Positions 57,357 through 64,000 of a DNA stretch of 64,000 bases are shown one piece after another (the first letter of the stretch is position 1; every line of letters begins with the position of its first letter). The position numbers and the translations under genes are program-made. The notes below the pieces were generated by a model. It saw nothing but the letters and a program-made list of their open reading frames with translations. It was not told the origin of the DNA and searched no databases. The DNA is from Pseudomonas lalucatii (lineage in GTDB: Bacteria; Pseudomonadota; Gammaproteobacteria; Pseudomonadales; Pseudomonadaceae): NCBI RefSeq assembly GCF_018398425.1, contig NZ_JADPMV010000002.1, forward strand, positions 558,001-622,000. Direction: 5' to 3'.

Positions 57357-59837
57357 ATGACCCGCTCCCCGTTCCACCGCTTCGTGTTCGGCACCCTGCG
57401 CCGCCTGCTGTACCTCTGGGTACGCTCGGAAACCATCAACCAGTCCGCCTTCGGCCTCAGGCTCGACCGCAGCAAGCCGGTGTTCTTCGTCCTGCAGCAG
57501 CCGTCGCTGAGCGACCTGGCGGTGGTCGATACGGAGTGCCGCAAGGCCGGGCTGCCGCGCCCGGTGCTGCCGGTCCGGGTCGGTGATCTGCAGGAGCCGG
57601 CGGCCTTCTTCTACCTGACTCCGGAGCCGGACTGGCTCGGCCGCCAGGACAAGCGCGGCAGCTCGCCGACCCTGGCCCGCCTGGTCGCGGCGCTGAGCCA
57701 GCAGGCCGTCGACGATGCCCAGATCGTCCCGGTCAGCGTGTTCTGGGGGCAGTCGCCGGACCGCGAGACCAGTGCCTGGAAGCTGCTGTTCGCCGACAGC
57801 TGGGCGGTCACCGGGCGCCTGCGCCGGCTGGTCAGCATCCTCATGCTCGGGCGCAAGACCCGGGTGCAGTTCTCCGCCCCCATCCAGCTGCGCGCGCTGG
57901 TGGAGCAGGACAAGGGCCACGAGCGCACCCTGCGCATGGTCCAGCGCATGCTGCGGGTGCACTTCCGCCAGCAGAAGGCCGCGGTGATCGGCCCGGACCT
58001 TTCGCACCGGCGCAACCTGGTCAAGGGCCTGGTGCACGGCCCGCTGGTACGCCAGGCCATCGCCGAACAGGCCGAGCGCGAGCACATCGCGCCGGACAAG
58101 GCCGAGGCCCAGGCCCTGCGCTACGGCAACGAGATCGCCTCGGACTACGCCTACACCGCCATCCGCTTCCTCGAGCTGGTGCTCAGCTGGTTCTGGAACA
58201 AGATCTACGACGGCATCCGGGTCAACCACATCGAAGGGGTGCAGGACGTCGCCCAGGGCCACGAGGTGATCTACGTGCCCTGCCACCGCAGCCACATCGA
58301 CTACCTGCTGCTGTCCTACCTGCTGTTTCGCCACGGCCTGACGCCGCCGCACATCGCCGCCGGCATCAACCTCAACATGCCGATGATCGGCGGCCTGCTG
58401 CGCCGCGGCGGGGCCTTCTTCATGCGCCGCAGCTTCAAGGGCAACCCGCTCTATACCGCGGTGTTCAACGAATACCTCTACACCCTGTTCAGCAAGGGCT
58501 TCCCGGTCGAGTACTTCGTCGAGGGCGGGCGCTCGCGCACCGGGCGCATGCTCCAGCCGAAGACCGGCATGCTGGCCATCACCCTGCGCAGCTTCCTGCG
58601 CAGCCACCGCCTGCCGGTGGTCTTCGTGCCGGTATACATCGGCTACGAGCGGGTGCTGGAGGGCCGCACCTACCTGGGCGAGCTGCGCGGGGCGAGCAAG
58701 AAGAAGGAGTCGATCTTCGACATCTTCAAGGTCATCGGTGCGCTCAAGCAGCGCTTCGGCCAGGTCTGGGTGAACTTCGGCGAGCCGCTCAAGCTGGCCG
58801 AGTTCCTCGACCAGCAGCAGCCGGACTGGCGTACCCAGGACTATGCCGGGCAGTTCCGCCCGGCCTGGCTGAACCAGGCCACCCAGCGCCTCGGCGCGCG
58901 GGTGGCGCAGCGCCTCAACGAGGCGGCGGCGGTCAACCCGGTCAATCTGGTGGCCCTGGCGCTGCTCTCCACCAGCAAGCTGGCCCTGGACGAACCCGCC
59001 CTGGCGCGGGTGCTCGACCTCTACCTGGCACTGCTGCGCGCCGTGCCCTACTCGCCACACTGCACCCTGCCGGAGGGCGACGGCCAGGCGCTGATCGACT
59101 ATGTGCAGGGCATGGCGCTGGTCGCCGAACAGCGCGACGCCCTGGGCAAGATCCTCTACCTGGACGAGCACAACGCGGTGCTGATGACCTACTACCGCAA
59201 CAACGTGCTGCACATCTTCGCCCTGCCGGCGCTGCTGGCGAGCTTCTTCCAGAGCAGCGCGCGGATCAGCCGCGAGCAGATCCTGAGCTTCACCCGGGCG
59301 CTCTACCCCTACCTGCAGGCCGAGCTGTTCATCCGCTGGGAAGCGGAAGAACTGGAGACCGTGGTCGATCAGTGGCTGGCCGCCTTCGTCGAGCAGGGCC
59401 TGCTCAGGCTAGAAGGCGACGTCTATGTGCGGCCGGCGCCGAGTTCACGCCAGTTCGTCCTGCTGACCCTGCTGTCGCGGGCCATCGCCCAGACCCTGCA
59501 GCGCTTCTACATGGCCATCGCCCTGCTGCTCAACGCCGGGCAGAACCTGATCGGCGCCGAGGAACTGGAAGACCTGTGCACGGTGATGGCCCAGCGCCTG
59601 TCGATCCTGCATGGCCTCAATGCCCCGGAGTTCTTCGACAAGAGCCTGTTCCGCCACTTCATCCAGACCCTGCAGGACCAGGGCGTGCTGCTGCAGGACG
59701 CGGCCGGCAAGCTCGGCCACCATCCGAAGCTCGGCGAGCTGGTCGAAGGCGCCGCCAAGCGCGTGCTGCCGGCCGAGCTGCGCCTGTCGATCCGCCAGGT
59801 GGCGCAGGAACGCGGCGAGCAGCCGGAACGCCCTTGA
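57357..59837 (+). CDS. plsB: Glycerol-3-phosphate 1-O-acyltransferase PlsB
   Basis: Inner-membrane enzyme that acylates position 1 of glycerol 3-phosphate, the entry step of phospholipid synthesis. 826 residues. Acyltransferase motif I HRSHIDY (HX4D, about 306-312), motif [12 protein letters not shown], motif [18 protein letters not shown] and motif [12 protein letters not shown] are intact. Directly right of the integron; no strong Shine-Dalgarno is seen before the ATG. Confidence 0.97.
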   Translation: MTRSPFHRFVFGTLRRLLYLWVRSETINQSAFGLRLDRSKPVFFVLQQPSLSDLAVVDTECRKAGLPRPVLPVRVGDLQEPAAFFYLTPEPDWLGRQDKRGSSPTLARLVAALSQQAVDDAQIVPVSVFWGQSPDRETSAWKLLFADSWAVTGRLRRLVSILMLGRKTRVQFSAPIQLRALVEQDKGHERTLRMVQRMLRVHFRQQKAAVIGPDLSHRRNLVKGLVHGPLVRQAIAEQAEREHIAPDKAEAQALRYGNEIASDYAYTAIRFLELVLSWFWNKIYDGIRVNHIEGVQDVAQGHEVIYVPCHRSHIDYLLLSYLLFRHGLTPPHIAAGINLNMPMIGGLLRRGGAFFMRRSFKGNPLYTAVFNEYLYTLFSKGFPVEYFVEGGRSRTGRMLQPKTGMLAITLRSFLRSHRLPVVFVPVYIGYERVLEGRTYLGELRGASKKKESIFDIFKVIGALKQRFGQVWVNFGEPLKLAEFLDQQQPDWRTQDYAGQFRPAWLNQATQRLGARVAQRLNEAAAVNPVNLVALALLSTSKLALDEPALARVLDLYLALLRAVPYSPHCTLPEGDGQALIDYVQGMALVAEQRDALGKILYLDEHNAVLMTYYRNNVLHIFALPALLASFFQSSARISREQILSFTRALYPYLQAELFIRWEAEELETVVDQWLAAFVEQGLLRLEGDVYVRPAPSSRQFVLLTLLSRAIAQTLQRFYMAIALLLNAGQNLIGAEELEDLCTVMAQRLSILHGLNAPEFFDKSLFRHFIQTLQDQGVLLQDAAGKLGHHPKLGELVEGAAKRVLPAELRLSIRQVAQERGEQPERP

Positions 59838-59859
59838 CTCGCCGCACGGCGCGGCGGGC

Positions 59860-59887
59860 CGGCGTGCCGGTTTGCGCCGGCACGCCG
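59860..59887 (+). terminator. GC-rich hairpin after plsB
   Basis: CGGCGTGCCGG-TTTGCG-CCGGCACGCCG, an 11-bp perfect stem 22 bp after the plsB stop; no T run, so a weak or factor-aided terminator or an mRNA-stabilising element. Confidence 0.5.
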
Positions 59888-59930
59888 CTCCGCTAAGCTC
59901 GACCCATGACCTCCGCATAAGGAACGCCCC

Positions 59931-60608
59931 ATGTTGCGCCTCTCCACACTGGTCGCCGGCCTGGCCCTGTCCGCCAGCGCCTTCGCCCTGTCGCTCGCCG
60001 ACCTGACCCAGCAGGATGCCAGCGGCGGCCTCAAGGATGCGCTGATCCAGGGTGCCCAGCTGGCGGTCAAGCAACTGGGTGCCCCCGGCGGCTTCAGCGA
60101 CGACCCGGCGGTACGCATCGAGCTGCCGGGCAACCTCGGCAAGGCGGCCAAGACCATGAAGCTGATGGGCATGGGCAGCCAGGTCGAGGCCCTGGAGCTG
60201 AGCATGAACCGCGCCGCCGAGGCCGCCGTGCCCGAGGCCCAGGCGCTGCTGGTGGACGCGGTGCAGAAGATGACCGTGGAGGACGCCAAGGGCATCCTCG
60301 GCGGCCCCCAGGACTCCGCCACCCAGTACCTGGACCGCAGCAGCCGCGAGCAGATTCGCGCGCGCTTCCTGCCGATCGTCAAGCAGGCCACCGACCGGGT
60401 CGGCCTCGCCCAGCAGTACAACGCCTTCGCCGGCCAGGCGGCGAACTTCGGCATGCTCGAGGCGAAGAACGCCAGCATCGAAGGCTATGTCGCCGAACAG
60501 GCGCTGGACGGCCTGTTCGCCATGATCGCCCGGCAGGAAGCCAGCATCCGCCAGAACCCGGCGGGGGCGGCCACCAGCCTGGCGAAGAAGGTCTTCGGCG
60601 CGCTGTAG
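59931..60608 (+). CDS. DUF4197 exported protein
   Basis: 225 residues. Signal peptide (MLRLSTLVAGLALSASAFAL, cleavage around 20) then the DUF4197 domain over nearly the full length, helical, with FLPIVKQATDRVGLAQQYN and the C-terminal MIARQEASIRQNPAGAATSLAKKVFG typical for the family. Predicted periplasmic or outer-membrane associated; function unknown. Followed by a strong symmetrical terminator. Confidence 0.88.
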   Translation: MLRLSTLVAGLALSASAFALSLADLTQQDASGGLKDALIQGAQLAVKQLGAPGGFSDDPAVRIELPGNLGKAAKTMKLMGMGSQVEALELSMNRAAEAAVPEAQALLVDAVQKMTVEDAKGILGGPQDSATQYLDRSSREQIRARFLPIVKQATDRVGLAQQYNAFAGQAANFGMLEAKNASIEGYVAEQALDGLFAMIARQEASIRQNPAGAATSLAKKVFGAL

Positions 60609-60620
60609 CGGCGACCGACG

Positions 60621-60660
60621 CGCAGTGAAAAGCCCGGCCTTCGCCGGGCTTTTCACTGCG
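60621..60660. terminator. Terminator of the DUF4197 gene
   Basis: Perfect 18-bp inverted repeat CGCAGTGAAAAGCCCGGC-CTTC-GCCGGGCTTTTCACTGCG, functional in either direction. Confidence 0.85.
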
Positions 60661-60805
60661 CCCATGGCTGACCTCATATCACCCATGAGCTGAACAGGCA
60701 TCCTTTGCCAGGGACCGCCTCGCTGCGTTTAATAGGGTCCACAGAGGGCCGCTCCGCCGCCCCGAACTCCCGGCCCCGCACGGGCCATCCTCGAGGAATT
60801 CCGCC

Positions 60806-62164
60806 ATGCCGCTCGGCAAATCGCTCGCCACCTGGTGCCAGGACTATCCGCTGATCGCCCAGCTGATCGCGCTGCAACCCCTCAGCTGGTTCAACCCGGC
60901 GATTGCGCCGGCCGCCGAGGCCCTGGGCGATGTCGGCCTGAGCCGGGCCGACGTGCATGATGCCAGCGCACGCCTGGCCCGCTTCGCCCCCTATATCGCC
61001 CGGGCCTTCCCCGAGACCGCGGCCAGTGGCGGCATCATCGAGTCGCCGCTCCGCCCCCTGGCGCAGATGCAGGCGGCGCTGGCCGAGCGCCACGGCCTGG
61101 AGCTCGCCGGGGCGCTGTGGCTCAAGCAGGACAGCCACCTGCCGATCTCCGGCTCGATCAAGGCCCGCGGCGGCATCTACGAGGTGCTCAAGCACGCCGA
61201 GACGCTGGCCCTGGGCGCCGGCCTGCTGGGCCTCGAGGACGACTACGCGACGCTCGACGGCGAGGCGGCGCGGGCCTTCTTCGGCCGCCACAGGATCGCC
61301 GTCGGTTCCACCGGCAACCTCGGCCTGTCGATCGGCATCATCGGCGCGCGCCTGGGCTTCCAGACCACGGTGCACATGTCGGCCGATGCCCGCCAGTGGA
61401 AGAAGGACAAGCTGCGCGCCCATGGCGTCACGGTGGTCGAATACGCCAGCGACTATGGCGTCGCGGTGGCCGAGGGACGCCGCCAGGCCGACGCCGACCC
61501 GCTCTGCCACTTCGTCGACGACGAGAACTCCCCCGACCTGTTCCTCGGCTATGCGGTGGCCGCCGAGCGCCTCAAAGAGCAGCTGCACGCCGCCGGCATC
61601 CGCGTCGACGCCGAACACCCGCTGTTCGTCTACCTGCCCTGCGGCGTCGGCGGCGGTCCCGGCGGGGTGGCCTTCGGCCTCAAGCTGGCGTTCGGCGACA
61701 CGGTGCACTGCCTGTTCGCCGAGCCGACCCACTCGCCCTGCATGCTGCTCGGGGTGCATACCGGCCAGCACGAGCGGCTGGCGGTGCAGGACTTCGGCAT
61801 CGACAACCGCACCGCCGCCGACGGCCTGGCGGTCGGCCGCCCGTCCGGTTTCGTCGGCCGCGCCCTGCAGCGGCTGATCGACGGCTACTACACGGTCGAC
61901 GACGACGAGCTGTTCCGCCTCCTGGCGCTGCTGGAAGAGCGCGAGGGCCTGCGCCTGGAGCCCTCGGCCCTGGCCGGGATGCCGGGCATGCTCCGGGTGC
62001 TGGACGAGCGCCAGGGCTATCGCGCGCGCCTGGGCCTGACAGCCGCGCGGCTGGCCCGGGCCTGCCACCTGGTGTGGGCCACCGGCGGCAGCATGGTGCC
62101 CGAGGCGGAGATGGCCGCCTACCTGAACCAGGGCCGGGGGCTGCTGCAGGCCGAGCGCGCCTGA
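60806..62164 (+). CDS. dsdA: D-serine dehydratase
   Basis: PLP enzyme converting D-serine to pyruvate and ammonia, detoxifying D-serine and allowing its use. 452 residues, fold type II. PLP lysine in [29 protein letters not shown] substrate loop (GSTGNLGLS) and the glycine-rich phosphate cup [13 protein letters not shown]. Followed 32 bp later by a LysR gene in the same direction. No dsdX transporter is next to it. Confidence 0.94.
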   Translation: MPLGKSLATWCQDYPLIAQLIALQPLSWFNPAIAPAAEALGDVGLSRADVHDASARLARFAPYIARAFPETAASGGIIESPLRPLAQMQAALAERHGLELAGALWLKQDSHLPISGSIKARGGIYEVLKHAETLALGAGLLGLEDDYATLDGEAARAFFGRHRIAVGSTGNLGLSIGIIGARLGFQTTVHMSADARQWKKDKLRAHGVTVVEYASDYGVAVAEGRRQADADPLCHFVDDENSPDLFLGYAVAAERLKEQLHAAGIRVDAEHPLFVYLPCGVGGGPGGVAFGLKLAFGDTVHCLFAEPTHSPCMLLGVHTGQHERLAVQDFGIDNRTAADGLAVGRPSGFVGRALQRLIDGYYTVDDDELFRLLALLEEREGLRLEPSALAGMPGMLRVLDERQGYRARLGLTAARLARACHLVWATGGSMVPEAEMAAYLNQGRGLLQAERA

Positions 62165-62196
62165 GCCCGCCTGCCCGCCGTCACGAGGATGCCGCC

Positions 62197-63159
62197 ATGC
62201 CGAACCTGCCACCGCGCCTCGGCGCCGGGCTCAACAGCAGCCAGTTCGCCAACCTCTACACCTTCCAGGCCGCCGCGCGGCACCTGAGCTTCGCCCGCGC
62301 CGCCGCGGAGCTGTGCCTGACCCCGAGCGCCGTCAGCCACCGCATCGCCCGCCTGGAACGGGGCCTGGGCTTGCGCCTGTTCCAGCGCCTGCCGCGGCAG
62401 ATCCGCCTGAGCGAGGATGGCGAACGCATCTTCGCCATCCTCCAGGCGGCCCTCGGCGAACTGCGCGAGGCCTTGCAGCAGGCCCCGGGCGCGCAGGTCG
62501 CCGGGCCGCTGACGGTGTACGTGCGGCCCTCCCTCGCCGAGTGCTGGCTGGTGCCGCGCCTGGCCGAGTTCACCAGCCGCCACCCGCAGATCGCCCTGGA
62601 TATCCGGGTGGGCAATGCCCGCATCGATTTCCGCAGCCAGCACATCGACCTGGCCCTGTGCTACAGCCAGGGCGAGTACCCCGGCCTGGTCGCCCGGCGG
62701 CTGATGGACGAGCGCCTCGCCCCGGTGTGCAGCCCCGCCTACGCCCGCCAGCACGGCCTGCTGGACGACCCCGGCAACCTGCGCCACTGCACCCTGCTGC
62801 ACGACGCCCAGGCCTGGGACGACGCCGCCTTCGACGCCGAGTGGCGACTGTGGGCGGCGCAGCAGACGCCGGCGCTCGAGCTGCCGCGGCGCAGCCTCAG
62901 CTTCGACCGCTCCGACCTCTGCGCCCTGGCCGCCAGCCACCACGCCGGCATTGCCATGGGCCGCTACCAGCTGGTGCGCGAGCGCATCGCCCGCGGCGAA
63001 CTGCTGCTGCCGCTCGGCGGCTTCAGCCCGCCCGGGCGCTGCGCCTACTACCTGGTACACCCGGCGCGCGAGCCGCTGCCCATGCGCCTGCAGCTGTTCA
63101 TCGACTGGCTGCAGCAGTGCGCGGCGCCAGGCCCCGGGCCGGAGTGCATGCCGACGTGA
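62197..63159 (+). CDS. dsdC: LysR-type regulator, DsdC-like
   Basis: 320 residues. N-terminal HTH (LSFARAAAELCLTPSAVSHRIARLE, about 30-54) and LysR substrate-binding domain. The GcvA/DsdC-like AVSHRI recognition helix and its adjacency to dsdA point to a D-serine-responsive activator. In E. coli dsdC diverges from dsdXA, whereas here it follows dsdA on the same strand, so the regulator may be autoregulated through dsdA transcription. Symbol provisional. Confidence 0.8.
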   Translation: MPNLPPRLGAGLNSSQFANLYTFQAAARHLSFARAAAELCLTPSAVSHRIARLERGLGLRLFQRLPRQIRLSEDGERIFAILQAALGELREALQQAPGAQVAGPLTVYVRPSLAECWLVPRLAEFTSRHPQIALDIRVGNARIDFRSQHIDLALCYSQGEYPGLVARRLMDERLAPVCSPAYARQHGLLDDPGNLRHCTLLHDAQAWDDAAFDAEWRLWAAQQTPALELPRRSLSFDRSDLCALAASHHAGIAMGRYQLVRERIARGELLLPLGGFSPPGRCAYYLVHPAREPLPMRLQLFIDWLQQCAAPGPGPECMPT

Positions 63160-63246
63160 CCCGGCAGCCGAGCGCCCAATAGGAAAGCCAGCGCCATGAA
63201 CAAGCCAGACGCTGGCGTCTGGCGTGGCGACAACCGCGCCGCCCAT

Positions 63247-64000
63247 TCAGCCCGGCTGCGGCTCGTCCTCCCGGACCCGGAACCAGGCCGCGTACAGCGC
63301 CGGCAGGAACAGCAGGGTCAGGGCCGTGGCGACGATCAGGCCGCCCATGATGGCCACCGCCATGGGGCCGAAGAAGATGCTGCGCGACAAGGGGATCATC
63401 GCCAGCACCGCCGCCAGGGCGGTCAGCACGATGGGCCGGAAGCGCCGCACCGTGGCCTCGATGATCGCCTGCCAGCGATCCAGGCCGGCGGCGATGTCCT
63501 GCTCGATCTGATCGACCAGGATCACCGAGTTGCGCATGATCATCCCGGACAGGGCGATGGTGCCGAGCATGGCGACGAAGCCGAACGGCTGGCGGAAGAT
63601 CAGCAGGAACAAGGTCACGCCGATCAACCCCAGCGGCGCGGTGAGGAACACCATGGCCGAGCGCGAGAAGCTCTTGAGCTGCAGCATCAGCAGGGTCAGC
63701 ACCACCACGACGAACAGCGGCACCCCGGCGTTCACCGACTTCTGCCCGCGGGCCGAGTCCTCCACCGTGCCGCCGACGTCCAGCAGGTAGCCGTCCGGCA
63801 AGGTGGCGCGGATCGGCTCCAGGGTCGGCAGGATCTGCTTGACCAGGCTGACCGGCTGCTCCTTGCCGTAGATGTCGGCGCGCACGGTGACGGTCGGCAG
63901 GCGGTTGCGGTGCCAGATCACCCCCTCCTCGAAGCCGTACTCGAGCAGGGCGACCTGCGCCAGCGGCACCCGCCGGCCGCTGTCGGTGGGCACCGCCAGG
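63247..64000 (-). CDS. RND family efflux transporter, C-terminal part (5' end outside window)
   Basis: About 250 residues of the C-terminal half of an RND proton-antiport pump. Last porter-domain segment, then transmembrane helices 8-12: VPLFVVVVLTLLMLQLKSFSR, LGLIGVTLFLLIFRQPFGF, MLGTIALSGMIMRNSVILVDQI and LFLPALYAAWF near the end. The GMIMRNSVILVDQIEQ stretch resembles AcrB/MdtB-like pumps of the hydrophobe/amphiphile type. Which drug or metal it exports cannot be known; the membrane fusion partner would be upstream, off the window. Confidence 0.92.
   Translation of the reverse strand, partial: LAVPTDSGRRVPLAQVALLEYGFEEGVIWHRNRLPTVTVRADIYGKEQPVSLVKQILPTLEPIRATLPDGYLLDVGGTVEDSARGQKSVNAGVPLFVVVVLTLLMLQLKSFSRSAMVFLTAPLGLIGVTLFLLIFRQPFGFVAMLGTIALSGMIMRNSVILVDQIEQDIAAGLDRWQAIIEATVRRFRPIVLTALAAVLAMIPLSRSIFFGPMAVAIMGGLIVATALTLLFLPALYAAWFRVREDEPQPG

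Noticed and set aside
57036..59213. Long minus-strand open frame covering plsB and the gap before it
   Set aside because: Mostly antisense to plsB. The part at 57036-57215 outside plsB has no start codon or recognisable domain and is described only as an open gap.

Overview
This window is chromosomal DNA of a GC-rich gammaproteobacterium, almost certainly a Pseudomonas (sensu lato). The evidence is gene order (mutS-fdxA-rsmZ-rpoS-nlpD-pcm-surE-truD-ispF; adhC/fghA with its LysR regulator; ispD-ftsB-eno-kdsA-pyrG-tilS-accA-dnaE-rnhB-lpxBA-fabZ-lpxD-skp-bamA-rseP-dxr-cdsA-uppS-frr-pyrH-tsf-rpsB; map-glnD-dapC-dapD-csd; plsB) and near-identity of many products to Pseudomonas proteins as I remember them. 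The species cannot be fixed from this window. About 92% of it is a dense housekeeping backbone.

Layout. 1-3.4 kb: the end of mutS, ferredoxin I, the GacA-activated small RNA RsmZ with a perfect upstream GacA box, and rpoS-nlpD. 3.4-7.3 kb: a minus-strand run ispF-truD-surE-pcm-DUF368 leading into nlpD/rpoS. 7.4-10.5 kb: glutathione-dependent formaldehyde detoxification (fghA, adhC) with a divergent LysR regulator and a candidate T-N11-A operator. 10.5-36.1 kb: one long minus-strand block for translation (rpsB, tsf, frr), nucleotide supply (pyrH, pyrG), isoprenoid/undecaprenyl synthesis (dxr, ispD, uppS), phospholipid synthesis (cdsA, accA), lipid A/Kdo synthesis (lpxD, fabZ, lpxA, lpxB, kdsA), outer-membrane assembly (bamA, skp, rseP), replication (dnaE, rnhB) and eno/ftsB. 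36.4-48.3 kb: plus-strand map, glnD, dapC, an ArsC-like protein, a LysE-type exporter, dapD, csdA-csdE, then convergent tcdA, then dapE, rlmA and a hypothetical gene. 48.4-52.4 kb: a cold-shock protein and a three-gene Gld-type ABC system, all on the minus strand.

52.5-57.0 kb is the one accessory island: a chromosomal integron between the Gld-type ABC operon and plsB. It has an IntI-type integrase gene (with the integron-specific insertion) broken by a 138-bp MITE-like element, an attI region carrying four GTTATNCACC repeats, and a cassette array. Cassette 1 encodes a small GIY-YIG-like protein and ends in a Pseudomonas-type attC. An IS1182-like transposase element sits exactly at the next cassette junction. 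Two AT-rich cassettes encoding small multi-pass membrane proteins follow, with a second attC between them. Cassette borders are supported by exact complementarity between the first bases of each cassette and the R'' box of its own attC. The integrase halves are in one frame, and all tyrosine-recombinase catalytic residues survive on either side of the MITE.

57.3-64 kb returns to backbone: plsB, a DUF4197 exported protein, dsdA with a downstream LysR gene (dsdC-like), and the C-terminal part of an RND efflux pump that runs off the window.
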